64,000 bases of DNA from Lentzea atacamensis (GCF_003269295.1 NZ_QLTT01000009.1:267853-331852), one strand, 5' to 3'; shown: positions 1 through 8,464, counted from the first letter of the stretch. Translations and numbers: made by a program. Notes: a model not told the origin generated them from the letters alone.

Positions 1-96
1 CGAAGAAGCCGACACCCGTGTCAGCCGCGGCGTGCAGCAACGCGAGCGCGTCGCTCTCGTCCACCTCGCCCCAGTCGGCGCCGAGCTGCCAGCAAC
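1..96 (-). pseudogene. Aldo/keto reductase fragment, runs off the left edge
   Basis: On the minus strand this encodes WQLGADWGEVDESDALA followed by LLHAAADTGVGFF. This matches the N-terminal TIM-barrel segment of aldo/keto reductases (usual context xGxWQLGxDWG...DxGxxFFDTA). The protein would continue to lower coordinates outside the window. The roughly 20 residues that should precede WQLG are absent: upstream, the reading frame belongs to an unrelated immunity-like fragment in a different frame. The break coincides with a 17-bp sequence that recurs at 1588-1604, so the gene was probably cut by recombination there. Whether the left part still has its own start cannot be seen. Confidence 0.55.
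78..94. repeat. 17-bp direct repeat, copy 1
   Basis: Seventeen identical bases (GCGCCGAGCTGCCAGCA) occur here and at 1588-1604 in the same orientation. This copy encodes the WQLGA motif of the aldo/keto reductase fragment on the minus strand and sits exactly at the junction with the next fragment. Confidence 0.7.
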
Positions 97-323
97 GACA
101 GCTCAAGGATGGCGCGCAGCTGACTTTCACGCACATCCCCAGGACTCTCGATAGCAGCAGCTGATGCCAGCACCGATTCGATCACCTTCGTTTCCTTCGC
201 GTCGAAGGAAACGAGCCAGTTCATAATCGTGCAATAGGTAAGCTCGCGCGTCGCACCATCCTCGGAGGTCAATCTGTTGACCAGATGTATCAGTTCGCTG
301 TCACCGATCGACGCTCGAACACC
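97..323 (-). pseudogene. Fragment of an immunity-like or helical repeat protein
   Basis: An open frame runs from a stop at 324-326 down to the 17-bp repeat and then changes into aldo/keto reductase sequence in another frame. It encodes DSELIHLVNRLTSEDGATRE and then a helical stretch ending SQLRAILELSLLA. No ATG with a Shine-Dalgarno is visible; the best start is a TTG at 272. The helix-rich, acidic composition resembles the small immunity-type genes found behind RHS toxins, and it lies in the same island. No family is recognised. It is probably a 3'-truncated remnant. Confidence 0.4.
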
Positions 324-460
324 TCAGTCTGCGCGAGTCCACCAATTTCCGCGATCTTAACTCACAAACGCGGAAGTCGCGCAAAATCACGATTGGAATA
401 CAGGAATTACGGTCGAAATCGCAATAATTCCACCAATTGCGTCTTTCGCAGCCCCGATCA

Positions 461-685
461 TCAACCAAAAGTGTCGCACGCCTGGCGCTTGAGGGGTAGT
501 CGGTTCAGCCGAACAAGATCTACGTCACTGTAAATCCACCTCACCGGCTGGAGACCGCGATAAGTTGGCGATAGTCGGAATCCAAAGATGTTTCCGATCG
601 CAGCTTCCACAACAACCAGCACTGCACCTGAAGACAGATCCCCGTAGGCCCACAGATGATTCACATCTGTTTCATTAATAGCCAA
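461..685 (-). CDS. Small hypothetical protein in the toxin island (doubtful)
   Basis: This 74-residue frame starts at TTG (683-685) with no convincing Shine-Dalgarno. It includes NHLWAYGDLSSGAVLVVVEA, a plausible folded segment. The surrounding 300-830 region is clearly poorer in GC than the rest of the window, which fits foreign DNA in a polymorphic-toxin island where small immunity genes accumulate. No family is recognised. It may be the tail of a decayed gene. The rest of 324-840 shows nothing else that can be supported. Confidence 0.25.
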   Translation of the reverse strand: MAINETDVNHLWAYGDLSSGAVLVVVEAAIGNIFGFRLSPTYRGLQPVRWIYSDVDLVRLNRLPLKRQACDTFG

Positions 686-840
686 GTTCAGCTGACCCGA
701 TTTGCTTACCGGCGAACTTTACGTGACCATCCGCAAGCCGTGATCGGGGTCGTCGTCGCGCGTGATGGTGCCGCAATTGCACTGAACTTCGCATGATCAC
801 TCGACCCAGGGGAGCCCGCTACCGAAGAGGACTTCCGTGA

Positions 841-893
841 CTCCGGGGGACCACGAAAAGCAGATGATCATCTGCTTTTCGTGGTCCCCGGAG
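841..893. terminator. 53-bp near-perfect palindrome, probable terminator
   Basis: A 36-bp core (850-885) is perfectly self-complementary with no loop. It is extended by CTCCGGGG/CCCCGGAG arms with one bulged G on the left. The A-rich/T-rich arms (CGAAAAGCAG / CTGCTTTTCG) mean a transcript from either direction would form a long hairpin. It lies just downstream of the leftward gene ending at 930, so termination of the immunity-gene transcript is the simplest role. The absence of any loop is unusual for an ordinary terminator. Confidence 0.6.
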
Positions 894-929
894 TCAAGCC
901 AACCCTCTCACACAGAGAGGTCAACGAGG

Positions 930-1475
930 TCATGAATGCCCAAGCATTCGATCCTCGTCAAAGCCAAGATCGTCCTCCACACACAGAGCAACAGCCGCAT
1001 GCCATCGAACCGGGTCCGGCCAGTCACTACGAGTCATGTCCCGCAGGTATTCATCGGCCTCCTCCGTGCCGAACTCACTCAGAGCTAGGATAGATTTCTG
1101 AGCGAGCCAGTAAGCAGGCTTGTCAAACGCAATCCTCCGCTGAAGCATCCTGAAGATGCTACCCGCAGCCTCTGATGCCCCGATATCCCCCAAGATTTCT
1201 ACGAGGTCTTCGGTGTTCAACCCACTGATGTCCCTCTCGATGATACTGCAAAGAACCTCACCCAGTCCGGGAGCGGCAAGCGGAGCAGCCAGATTTGCAA
1301 GCCTCTCCACGCGACTCCAGTTTCCCGCCGCCGCCGAATCACGAATCCAAACAGCTACGGAGGACACGACAGCTGGATACTCACGTGCAATGTCGTGCGC
1401 ACGCGCCGGGGCGATAAAGCCACTAACCATCGAGTCAATCGTGTCGACGAGAGGTGCGTCGCGATCAGAATTCAT
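930..1475 (-). CDS. HEAT-repeat-like protein, probable second immunity gene of the RHS locus
   Basis: The protein is 181 residues from the ATG at 1473-1475 (MNSDRDAPLVD). The open frame continues upstream to 1610 without a better start. It is acidic and almost entirely helical, with paired helices such as EDLVEILGDIGASEAAGSIF and YWLAQKSILALSEFGTEEAD. It ends with a motif (WHAAVALC) typical of HEAT or armadillo-type repeats. It is the second gene behind the RHS toxin, after the gene at 1671-2312, and the position fits an immunity protein or a duplicated immunity gene. No Pfam family is claimed. A long palindrome follows it. Confidence 0.55.
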   Translation of the reverse strand: MNSDRDAPLVDTIDSMVSGFIAPARAHDIAREYPAVVSSVAVWIRDSAAAGNWSRVERLANLAAPLAAPGLGEVLCSIIERDISGLNTEDLVEILGDIGASEAAGSIFRMLQRRIAFDKPAYWLAQKSILALSEFGTEEADEYLRDMTRSDWPDPVRWHAAVALCVEDDLGFDEDRMLGHS

Positions 1476-1587
1476 TACCGGCCCGCCACGCTTTCGAATC
1501 CAAGGATTATCGAGTTGACACACGCACAGGCCCTGGCCCCAGCGTAGGTTTACGCTTCCACATGGAGTGCACAGGGCATCCTCCCCA

Positions 1588-1604
1588 GCGCCGAGCTGCC
1601 AGCA
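1588..1604. repeat. 17-bp direct repeat, copy 2
   Basis: Identical to 78-94 and 1510 bp away in the same orientation. On the minus strand it again reads CWQLGA, but the following residues no longer resemble an aldo/keto reductase. The two copies bracket the immunity-like fragments and the palindrome, so they may be the footprint of a recombination or excision event. Confidence 0.65.
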
Positions 1605-1670
1605 GTCCAACCGAAAGGCTTCGACCTGGCGGTTCAGCCTTCCCGTGATTCACTTCTCCGCGAATCAGCT

Positions 1671-2312
1671 TCAGTCCGATGAACCGCCAGGCGCCGCCGC
1701 CTCGGAGGCAATGACCAGGAGCTCACGTCGCAACTCGGTCGACAGCTCCGAGATCCGGCTCACCGCATCAGCGTCCGCATCATCTACAATTCGGATTATC
1801 TCCAGCTGCGCGAATATCTCCCGCGCCGGCAGCGGAGGGATTTCTTCGTACGGACTGGGCAACCTCGAATTGTACTCGTCGACGCTCGACAACTGCATGC
1901 CGTCCAGATGCTGCGCAATGTCGCCGGAAAGCGAAGAGCAAAAATCAGCCCATTCCCGAAGCGAGGCGGGGTTGGTGTTCACGCTGGCCCGAAGCACCAT
2001 TTCTGCTGCCATCGCGAGCAGCTCAGCCCGATCAGACTCTTCCGGCAGCTCGCCTGTCTCGGGGTCAGCTGAAAGGACGGCCAGGCCTTGCTGCCTCGAC
2101 ACCACAACAGCCTGAATGGCCTCAAGGTCAGGTAGCTGCCCCATCTCCAACAACGAACCTTCCGAGAACGGCGCGACATCCCCGTCCACCACGCCACCCG
2201 CAATCAGCACGGCTGACGCGCGGTGGATGCATCCGAGAGCACTGAAGACCAGGGCTCGGGAAGAGGCGCGCCCGAGCGCCGCACCAAGCTCTTCATACGG
2301 ATCTTGCGGCAT
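1671..2312 (-). CDS. Putative immunity protein to the RHS deaminase toxin
   Basis: The protein has 213 residues from the ATG at 2310-2312, which has a GGAG nine bases upstream. An earlier ATG at 2339 would overlap the toxin gene and lacks such a site. The start lies two bases after the toxin stop codon, the classic toxin-then-immunity arrangement. The protein is strongly acidic and helical (PYEELGAALGRASSRALVFS, ISELSTELRRELLVIASEAA) with no signal peptide, as expected for a cytoplasmic inhibitor that binds a nucleic-acid-acting toxin. The family is not recognised; the immunity role is inferred from position. Confidence 0.6.
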   Translation of the reverse strand: MPQDPYEELGAALGRASSRALVFSALGCIHRASAVLIAGGVVDGDVAPFSEGSLLEMGQLPDLEAIQAVVVSRQQGLAVLSADPETGELPEESDRAELLAMAAEMVLRASVNTNPASLREWADFCSSLSGDIAQHLDGMQLSSVDEYNSRLPSPYEEIPPLPAREIFAQLEIIRIVDDADADAVSRISELSTELRRELLVIASEAAAPGGSSD

Positions 2313-2314
2313 AA

Positions 2315-4752
2315 TTATAGACTCCAGAACATACGCCAAGGTGAGTTCATCTCACTCGACCTGAAATCGGGTCCGCCAACCGAGATGCCGTTACCTGCCA
2401 AATCAGGGTAGCAGTTGCTCCAGCAGATTCCTGTCGAGGTACCGCCCTCGATGATGCCCCACTCCTGCACCCCGGTATTTGGGCTGAACAGGTTATTGAT
2501 GATCGTCTCTTCCGCGTGTCCGTCGCCTTTTTGGAAGACCTCGTCGAAGCCGCGACACCACCCACGGTCGTCAGGAATCGTGGGGTCGTTGTTGCGAACG
2601 CAGCGCCGGTCGGCGCCGTACAGATAGGAGGTGTAGCCCTCGGGGCAGTGGCCGTCCGGGTCGCTGAAGTTCGTCGGCGCGCCCAACCCGTAGGCGTACC
2701 GGTTCGCCATGCCAGACGGAGACGAAGGCAGTGAAATGCTGTCGCGGGCCGTGAACCCGCCCGTGCCTGGCGAGTACCAGCGGGCACCCATGTCCACGTC
2801 ACCGCTCGCGGGATCCGTGTAGTCGCCCTGGAACCCCAGCGACCGCTTGGCACCAACCGACGCCATCGCCTGTCCGAACGGGTCGAACGCGGCGCTGTCC
2901 GTCAACGACTGCAGTGAGCTGTCCGGATCGAACCCGCCAACCAGGTCGCCGTGCGAGTCGCTGACCGTCAGCCGCTTCTGATCCCCCTGCCCGAGTGCCA
3001 GCAAGGAACCATCAGCCCCACGGCTGAAGCGCGACTCACCATCGGACACCAAGTCGAGAGAGTTGCCCGCGTAGGTGAAGTTCTTGCCGTTACGCGCACT
3101 CAGCCGGTCACGACCGTCGTAGGCGAAACGCGTGTCACCGTTGCGCACAGCGCGATCGAAGGAGTCGAAGCCGTACTTCTCTTCCAGGCCGGAGGAAACC
3201 CGAGCTGCAAGAGTGCCGCGCGCCGACCACTTGTAGGTGTAGTCGCCATCGCCCTGCAGCCGGTTGCGCGCGTCGTAGCTCGCGGTCTCCGTACCGGAAC
3301 GCACGCGGTTGCCTGCGTCGTCCCAGCCGTACTCGGTGCGAGCACCGTTGAAGGTCCAAGAGGTCAGACGGTTCGAGTAGTCGTACTCGTAGGAGTTCGT
3401 GCCCGACCCCGACAAACCTGTCGTGGTCTTCGTCGTGAGCCTGTCGGAGATGTCGTAGCCGTAGGCAGTGGACGCTGCCGTCACACCACCTGCACCAGAA
3501 AGGGTGTCGGTCTTGAGACGGCCGTACTCGTCATAGGTGAACGAGCGGGTGCGGTCAGTGCCATAGCCGACTGCCTTGACCTGACCGGCTTCGTTGTAGC
3601 CGATCGACCGCACAGTGCCGGTGATGGCGTCCTGCAGCGTGGTGGTGCGGCCCTGCTGATAGACGTACCGGGAGGTCCCAGACTCGTCAGTGCGAGTGGA
3701 CATGCGACCGTTGGCGTCGTACGCGAACGACGACTTGCCGGACGGACCGTCTGTGGTGAGCAGTGCACCGCGGTCGTTGTAGGTGAGGACGTCGGCGCCA
3801 CTGGGAGCGCTGGACTCGACCACAAGACCGGCGAGGTTGTACTTGAGAGTGCGGGCGTCGGTTGCTTCTTCAGCACCAGTGCCAGTTTCGCCTGTCAGGC
3901 GGTTCAGCAGGTCGAACGTACGTGTGCGGACCACGCCGCCGGGGGCGCGCACAGTCTCAGGGTTACCGGCCAGATCGTAGCCAATGGTCCAGGTGCGGTC
4001 CGAAACGTTGGGATGTGCCGCCGTCGACGGTTCGATGGTCGACTCACCAAGGCCGAGGCTGTTGACGGTGTAGAGGGTCTTGTTACCGCGGCCGTCAGTG
4101 AAGCTGGTGCGGTTGCCGGCAGCGTCATAGCCGAACGACGTGGTGATCGAACGACCTTGGCGACCGGTTCGACCTGGCCGATGACGCGGTTCATGGCGTC
4201 GTAGGTGAAGGTCGTGGCCCGGTTGAGCGGGTCGGTCGTCTTCACGACGTTGCCCGCGCGGTCGTAGTGGTTGCGAGTCGAGCGCAGCAGCGTTTCGCTC
4301 GCGTCGAGTGAGTACTGGGTGGCCGGACGGCCGGCCGTGTCGAAGGTCTGGAACGTGGTGCGGTTCAAACCATCGGACACGCGGTTCTGGCGGCCGATGC
4401 TGTCATAGCCGAGCTTCGTGACGACGCCTGCCGGGTCGGTCGAGGAGACCCGCTGGCCGAGCGTGTCGTAGCCGAACGTCGTGACCTCGTTCGACGGCGA
4501 GGTCACCGTCGTGAGACGGCCGCCGTCGTCGTAGGTCATCTTCGTCGTGAAGGCGGACGGCGTCGGGTAGCGCTCCAGCTGCGTGGAGGTGACGGCGTGA
4601 CCGAGGTCGTCGTAGGTCGTCTCCACGCGGGGACCGGTCGGGTCGGTGACCGAGAGGCGCTCCGCGGCGGGTGTCGCCAGCCGATCCGCGGCGGCACCTG
4701 CCCAGCAGTTCATCGGCGGCCCTTCGCCGAAGCCAAGGAAGCGCTGATCCAA
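2315..4752 (-). pseudogene. RHS/YD-repeat toxin with C-terminal deaminase; 5'-truncated and frameshifted
   Basis: About 20 YD repeats (GYDxxGNRxxxxDxxGxxT type) are followed by the RHS core end (GMANRYAYGLGAPTNFSDPD) and a roughly 80-residue toxin tip. The tip holds GDGHAEETIINNL and, 20 residues on, GGTSTGICWSNCYPDL, ending NSPWRMFW. HAE plus CxxC is the zinc and catalytic signature of the cytidine-deaminase-like fold used by polymorphic toxins acting on nucleic acids. A one-base frameshift near 4150 splits the repeats: the frame reads VEPVAK, then continues in another frame as SITTSFGYDAAGN. No secretion domain or upstream repeats exist. The first ATG (4752) sits right beside the terminator of the next gene, so the 5' part of a much larger gene has been lost. 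The tip itself is intact. Confidence 0.85.
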
Positions 4753-4755
4753 CGA

Positions 4756-4788
4756 GAACGGGGGAGCCTGAGCCAGGCTCCCCCGTTC
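4756..4788. terminator. 15-bp-stem terminator hairpin
   Basis: A perfect 15-base stem (GAACGGGGGAGCCTG and its complement) with a 3-base loop lies two bases after the stop of the leftward methyltransferase gene. The RHS remnant begins immediately beyond it, which argues that the remnant has no promoter of its own. Confidence 0.85.
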
Positions 4789-4790
4789 GC

Positions 4791-5534
4791 CTACAGGATG
4801 AGACCGGTGGGCTTGCGGCGCACGTGCAACCGGTACCCCACCGGAAAGCTCAGCCCATCAATGGATGCAATGGCCCATTCGGCCACCTTCGCGGAAAACT
4901 CGATCCGCAGCACCGCTTCCAGATCCTCACGACGCTCAAACCGCCACTCCGCGGTGATGCGCCGCAATGAGAAACCGTTGTCCGCGAAGAACTTCTCGAC
5001 AGCACGCGGGTCGTAGCGCGGTTCGTCGGCGCACAACCACGGCCCGTACGGTTCGGCCGCGCCGTCCAGGTCCACGATCGCGAGCGCGCCACCCGGCCGC
5101 AGCACCCGGTCCGCCTCCCTCAGCCCCGGTTCACAGCCCGGCCCGAAGAAGTACGCGGTGCGGGCGTGCACCAGGTCGTACGAGGCGTCGTCGAGCGGCA
5201 ACCGTTGCGCGGGGCCGGAAACGACACGCACGTTCGGCAGAGACGCCACCCGGTGCTTGGCGCGCACGACGAGCGGCGGATGCGGTTCGACGCCGACGAC
5301 CGATCGCGCGGAGGACGCGAAGATCGGCAGGTGGAAGCCGTCGCCGCAGCCGATGTCCACGACGTCCGAGTCAGAAAACGGACATTCTTCGCTTAACGCC
5401 AACCAAATCGCGCCGTGTGCGTCCTGTGCGCGGTTTTCCACCTCGTACACGTCAGGCCAATGCCAGATGTTCGGGCTTGGTACGACATCTACCGGACGCA
5501 CCGCGTTGAGCGCCGCCCGCACGAATCCCCTCAC
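4791..5534 (-). CDS. Class I SAM-dependent methyltransferase
   Basis: The protein has 247 residues from a GTG at 5532-5534; longer frames to 5714 run into the divergent VOC gene. Motif I is VVDIGCGDGFHLP, the acidic end of strand 2 is VVGVEPHP, and the post-motif SYDLVHARTAYFFGPGCE precedes LRPGGALAIVDLDG, the usual methyltransferase_11 pattern. No Shine-Dalgarno precedes the GTG, and a TACAGT hexamer lies just upstream, so a leaderless transcript is possible. The substrate cannot be told. It is divergent from the VOC gene and closed by a strong hairpin. Confidence 0.8.
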   Translation of the reverse strand: MRGFVRAALNAVRPVDVVPSPNIWHWPDVYEVENRAQDAHGAIWLALSEECPFSDSDVVDIGCGDGFHLPIFASSARSVVGVEPHPPLVVRAKHRVASLPNVRVVSGPAQRLPLDDASYDLVHARTAYFFGPGCEPGLREADRVLRPGGALAIVDLDGAAEPYGPWLCADEPRYDPRAVEKFFADNGFSLRRITAEWRFERREDLEAVLRIEFSAKVAEWAIASIDGLSFPVGYRLHVRRKPTGLIL

Positions 5535-5628
5535 GAAGACACTGTAGGGCCTCGATTTCCCGGTGACCGTACGAATTCGTCCAACTACGGCGTAGCGTGA
5601 CCGCATCTCTTCCCTGCAGGAGGCGGCA

Positions 5629-6447
5629 GTGTCCATCGCGCCCAACACGCCCCAGCTCGCGCCGTTGCTCGGAGGAAGCCCGTGCTGGGTCGAGAGAACC
5701 GTCGACGACCTCAAGGCCGCGATCGAGTTCTACACCGGCCTCTTCGGTTGGCACTACGCCGACGACGGCGGCTACACCGTGGCGATGCTCGACGGCGTTC
5801 CCGTCGCCGGACTGCCGCAGGGTGAGCCTGAACCGTGGCGGTTGTACCTGGTCACGCCGCACGCGCGGGCCACCGCGGAGAAGGCCTTCCACCTCGGCGG
5901 ATCCGTGCTGCGCAACCCCGAGGACGGCGCCGACCACACGCAGAGCACCGTGATCGCCGACCCGACCGGTGCCGTCGTCGGGTTCCGGCACGTGCCACCC
6001 GACTGGCGCTTCGGCATGGGCGGGCACGGAGCCTACGCGTGGGCCGAGCTCAACACCCGGGACGGTGCTGCGGCCGACGAGTTCTTCGGTGAGTTGTGCC
6101 ACTACGACATCACGCAGATCGGTGACGGGCACCGGCTGGACTACGCGACGTGGTCCGTCGACGGCACCGAGGTGATCGGCCGACAGAAGATGGGGCGGGA
6201 GTTCCCGTACGCGGAGCGTTCGCACTGGATGGTGTACTTCAACGCCGCGCCGGAGATCGGCACCGACTCGGTGGCGTACCGGGTGCTGGAGCTCGGCGGC
6301 CGGGTGACCGTCGAGCCCTACGACACCCCGTACGGGCGCATCACCGTCGTCGAGGACCACGCGGGAATGGCGTTCTCGGTGATCGACCAGTCCCGCGTGA
6401 TCGAGACCGAGCCGCGCATCGAGGCGGACGACCCGTACGACGACTAG
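5629..6447 (+). CDS. Two-domain VOC (glyoxalase/bleomycin resistance fold) protein
   Basis: The protein has 272 residues from a GTG with AGGAGG nine bases upstream. Two vicinal-oxygen-chelate modules follow each other. The first opens with CWVERTVDDLKAAIEFYTGL and the second with AWAELNTRDGAAADEFFGEL. Each has the beta-alpha-beta-beta-beta pattern, with GRITVVEDHAGMAFSVID at the end of module two. Related actinobacterial proteins are annotated only as VOC family; metal-dependent chemistry on a small molecule is likely, but the substrate is unknown. Its TAG stop shares a CTAG with the stop of the convergent anti-sigma-like gene. Confidence 0.85.
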   Translation: MSIAPNTPQLAPLLGGSPCWVERTVDDLKAAIEFYTGLFGWHYADDGGYTVAMLDGVPVAGLPQGEPEPWRLYLVTPHARATAEKAFHLGGSVLRNPEDGADHTQSTVIADPTGAVVGFRHVPPDWRFGMGGHGAYAWAELNTRDGAAADEFFGELCHYDITQIGDGHRLDYATWSVDGTEVIGRQKMGREFPYAERSHWMVYFNAAPEIGTDSVAYRVLELGGRVTVEPYDTPYGRITVVEDHAGMAFSVIDQSRVIETEPRIEADDPYDD

Positions 6448-6977
6448 CGCGAGCGGTAGGGCAGGCACGCCGGCCGCTGGTCGCTCGCATAGAGGCCGCC
6501 GGTGACGATCCAGGTGTCGTCGGCGGTCCGGTCGGTCGCGAGCACGACCGTGGCGCCCGCCGGAACGCGGCCGGGCGTGATCGTGATCTTGGGCGCCCCT
6601 GGGGTGAGCTCGAAGTCCACCGCGGCCACCGGGACGTCGAGACTGCGCCCCGTCTCCACACAGCCCGTCCGCAACGGCACCGCGATCGCAGGGATGCCCC
6701 GCTCGCACAGCTTCGCCGTGGCCTCCTCGAACCGCTGCACCTCCCGGATCGTCAGCGTCACCGAACCGTCCGGGTTGTCTACCACGGCGTAAGCGGGTGG
6801 CGTGCCGCCGAAGTAAACGGGTGCGATGACGGCCGCGGCACCCAGTACAACCACACCTGCTGCTGCGCCCATCCATCGGCGCATGCGCGCACGTCGTTGC
6901 GTGGCAACGGACTCCAGCAGTGTGGGAGCGTGCTCGCGTTCCAGCTCGGCCCAGAGGTTGTCCTCAAACCTGCTCAT
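6444..6977 (-). CDS. Membrane-anchored anti-sigma-like protein
   Basis: The protein has 177 residues, starting MSRFEDNLWAELEREHAP, a short cytoplasmic helical segment. One transmembrane helix (WMGAAAGVVVLGAAAVIAPV) follows near residues 39-58, then an extracytoplasmic beta-rich domain (VDNPDGSVTLTIREVQRFEE). Its ATG lies inside the end of the sigma gene, so the two are translationally coupled. This is the normal sigma/anti-sigma layout, and here it suggests the protein restrains the upstream ECF factor. No HxxxCxxC zinc motif is present, so it is not a ZAS-type anti-sigma; the role is inferred from context. Confidence 0.65.
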   Translation of the reverse strand: MSRFEDNLWAELEREHAPTLLESVATQRRARMRRWMGAAAGVVVLGAAAVIAPVYFGGTPPAYAVVDNPDGSVTLTIREVQRFEEATAKLCERGIPAIAVPLRTGCVETGRSLDVPVAAVDFELTPGAPKITITPGRVPAGATVVLATDRTADDTWIVTGGLYASDQRPACLPYRSR

Positions 6978-7517
6978 CGGCTCGTGCCTCCTCTTCGTCG
7001 TCGACGACCCTGCGGAGGCGTGCCATGGCGCGATACAACCTGGTGCGCATCGCGCCCTTGGGCACGTCGAGCGCTTCGGCCGCTTCCTTGGGAGAGAGAC
7101 CAGCGAGGTGCACGAGCTCGATCGCTTCCCGGTCCAGCTCCGGCAGTTGCGCGAGCCGTTCCAGCAGCGCGCGACCAGGCCGTTCGGCGTCGATGCGGGC
7201 TTCGAGCTCTGCCAGTTCGTCGCGGTCGAGCTCGCGTCTGCCGCCGGCCCTGCGCGCCACGTCGCCGCCCTTCGCGGACTGCTCGGCGTGCGCGGCGAAG
7301 GTGTGTCTGGCGATGCCGACAACCAGCTCGACGCTGACCCCCTGGCGGCGTCGAACGTGGCGAACGACGTGATGGCGCGGACGAAGGTGTCCGCGGTCAG
7401 GTCGCCGACGAGCGGCGGGTCCACGCACCGTCGCGCGAAGAACCGGCTGATCGCGCCGACGTTGTCGCGGTAGGTCCGCTCGAACGCCGCCAGTGTCTCG
7501 TGGTCTCTCACAACCAC
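6964..7517 (-). pseudogene. ECF RNA polymerase sigma factor, interrupted by a frameshift
   Basis: Region 2 reads from a start at 7515-7517 (ETLAAFERTYRDNVGAISRF through TFVRAITSFATFDAARGSASSWL). Region 4 (LPELDREAIELVHLAGLSPK, GAMRTRLYRAMARLRR) is in another frame ending at 6964. The family pattern RGSARAWLxGIARH shows that one base is missing around 7318-7324: the first frame supplies RGSASSWL and the second VGIARHTFAAH. The gene is either inactivated or the base is an assembly error. The rest of both regions is well preserved and the coupled anti-sigma gene is intact, so a recent event or sequencing error is likely. Confidence 0.75.
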
Positions 7518-7542
7518 TACTCGCGGCGTTGCGCGCGAAACG

Positions 7543-8397
7543 TCACTGCACGAAGAGGTGCAACATCAACCAGGAGGCGACGGCGGACGGGAGCAGCGAG
7601 TCCATCCGGTCCATCAGGCCGCCGTGACCCGGCAGCAGGCTGCCCATGTCCTTGATGCCGAGGTCGCGCTTGATCAGCGACTCGACGAGGTCACCCGCCG
7701 TGGCCGTGACGACGAGCGCGGCGCCGAACAGCACGCCCTGCCACCACTGGCCGTCGAGGAAGGTGGTCACCGTGATCGCGCCACCGACCATGCCGGCGAC
7801 CAGCGAACCGGCGAATCCCTCCCAGGACTTCTTCGGGCTGATCGTCGGCGCCATCGGGTGCTTGCCGAGGAAGACACCGGCCGCGTAGCCGCCGACGTCG
7901 GACAGCACGACACCGATGAGGAACGCGAACGCGCGGCCCGCGCCGTCCTCGGGAACGACGAGCATGGCCGCGAACGACGCGAACAGCGGCACGTACGCGA
8001 CCGTGAACACTGACGCGCTGAGGTCGCGCAGGTAGCCGTCCGAACCGGCGCGGAACCGCCAGATCATGCACACCAGGACGGTGATCACGAAGGCGGTCAT
8101 CATGCCGGAGCGTTCCAGCGGCCAGGAAAGCCAGATCATCGCCTGGCCGCCGATGAGCACGGGCCACAGGGCGACGTTGATGCCGCCCTTCTTGAAGGCC
8201 TGCGCGAGCTCCCACGTCGACACCGCCGCGGCAGCCGCGACGATGCCGATGAAGGTCTGCCGCACGGTGAGCAGCGACAAGATGATCACAGCGCCGAGCC
8301 CGACGCCGACCAGGATCGCCGCCCGCAGGTCACGCCCCGCGCGCGACGGCTTCGACGCGGGCACGTCCGCGGGACTGCCTGCCACCTGTGCTCCCAT
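7543..8397 (-). CDS. cdsA: Phosphatidate cytidylyltransferase
   Basis: Makes CDP-diacylglycerol from phosphatidate and CTP at the cytoplasmic membrane, the entry step to phosphatidylinositol, phosphatidylglycerol and cardiolipin. The 284-residue protein has a hydrophilic N-terminus and seven or eight membrane helices. The CDP-alcohol family signature is at the C-terminus (KRDLGIKDMGSLLPGHGGLM DRMDS, with the S-x27-K-x3-D-x3-GHGG-x2-DR arrangement). The ATG at 8395-8397 has GGAGG five bases away, whereas the GTG one codon earlier is too close. It is last in the rpsB-tsf-pyrH-frr-cdsA row, the usual actinobacterial order. Confidence 0.95.
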   Translation of the reverse strand: MGAQVAGSPADVPASKPSRAGRDLRAAILVGVGLGAVIILSLLTVRQTFIGIVAAAAAVSTWELAQAFKKGGINVALWPVLIGGQAMIWLSWPLERSGMMTAFVITVLVCMIWRFRAGSDGYLRDLSASVFTVAYVPLFASFAAMLVVPEDGAGRAFAFLIGVVLSDVGGYAAGVFLGKHPMAPTISPKKSWEGFAGSLVAGMVGGAITVTTFLDGQWWQGVLFGAALVVTATAGDLVESLIKRDLGIKDMGSLLPGHGGLMDRMDSLLPSAVASWLMLHLFVQ

Positions 8398-8464
8398 CAC
8401 GACCTCCGCCCGGCCAGAGCTAATACGCCAGCGCCGACTCGGCCGGGCGAAACCATCAGGAACA

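Noticed and set aside
2951..4204. A 417-residue plus-strand frame over the RHS repeats
   Set aside because: Repeated Val/Arg/Gly pattern arises from the antisense of YD repeats; no start signal.
6444..7517. One 357-residue protein spanning sigma and anti-sigma genes
   Set aside because: The frame is open only because of the frameshift; its middle part is the out-of-frame version of sigma region 4.
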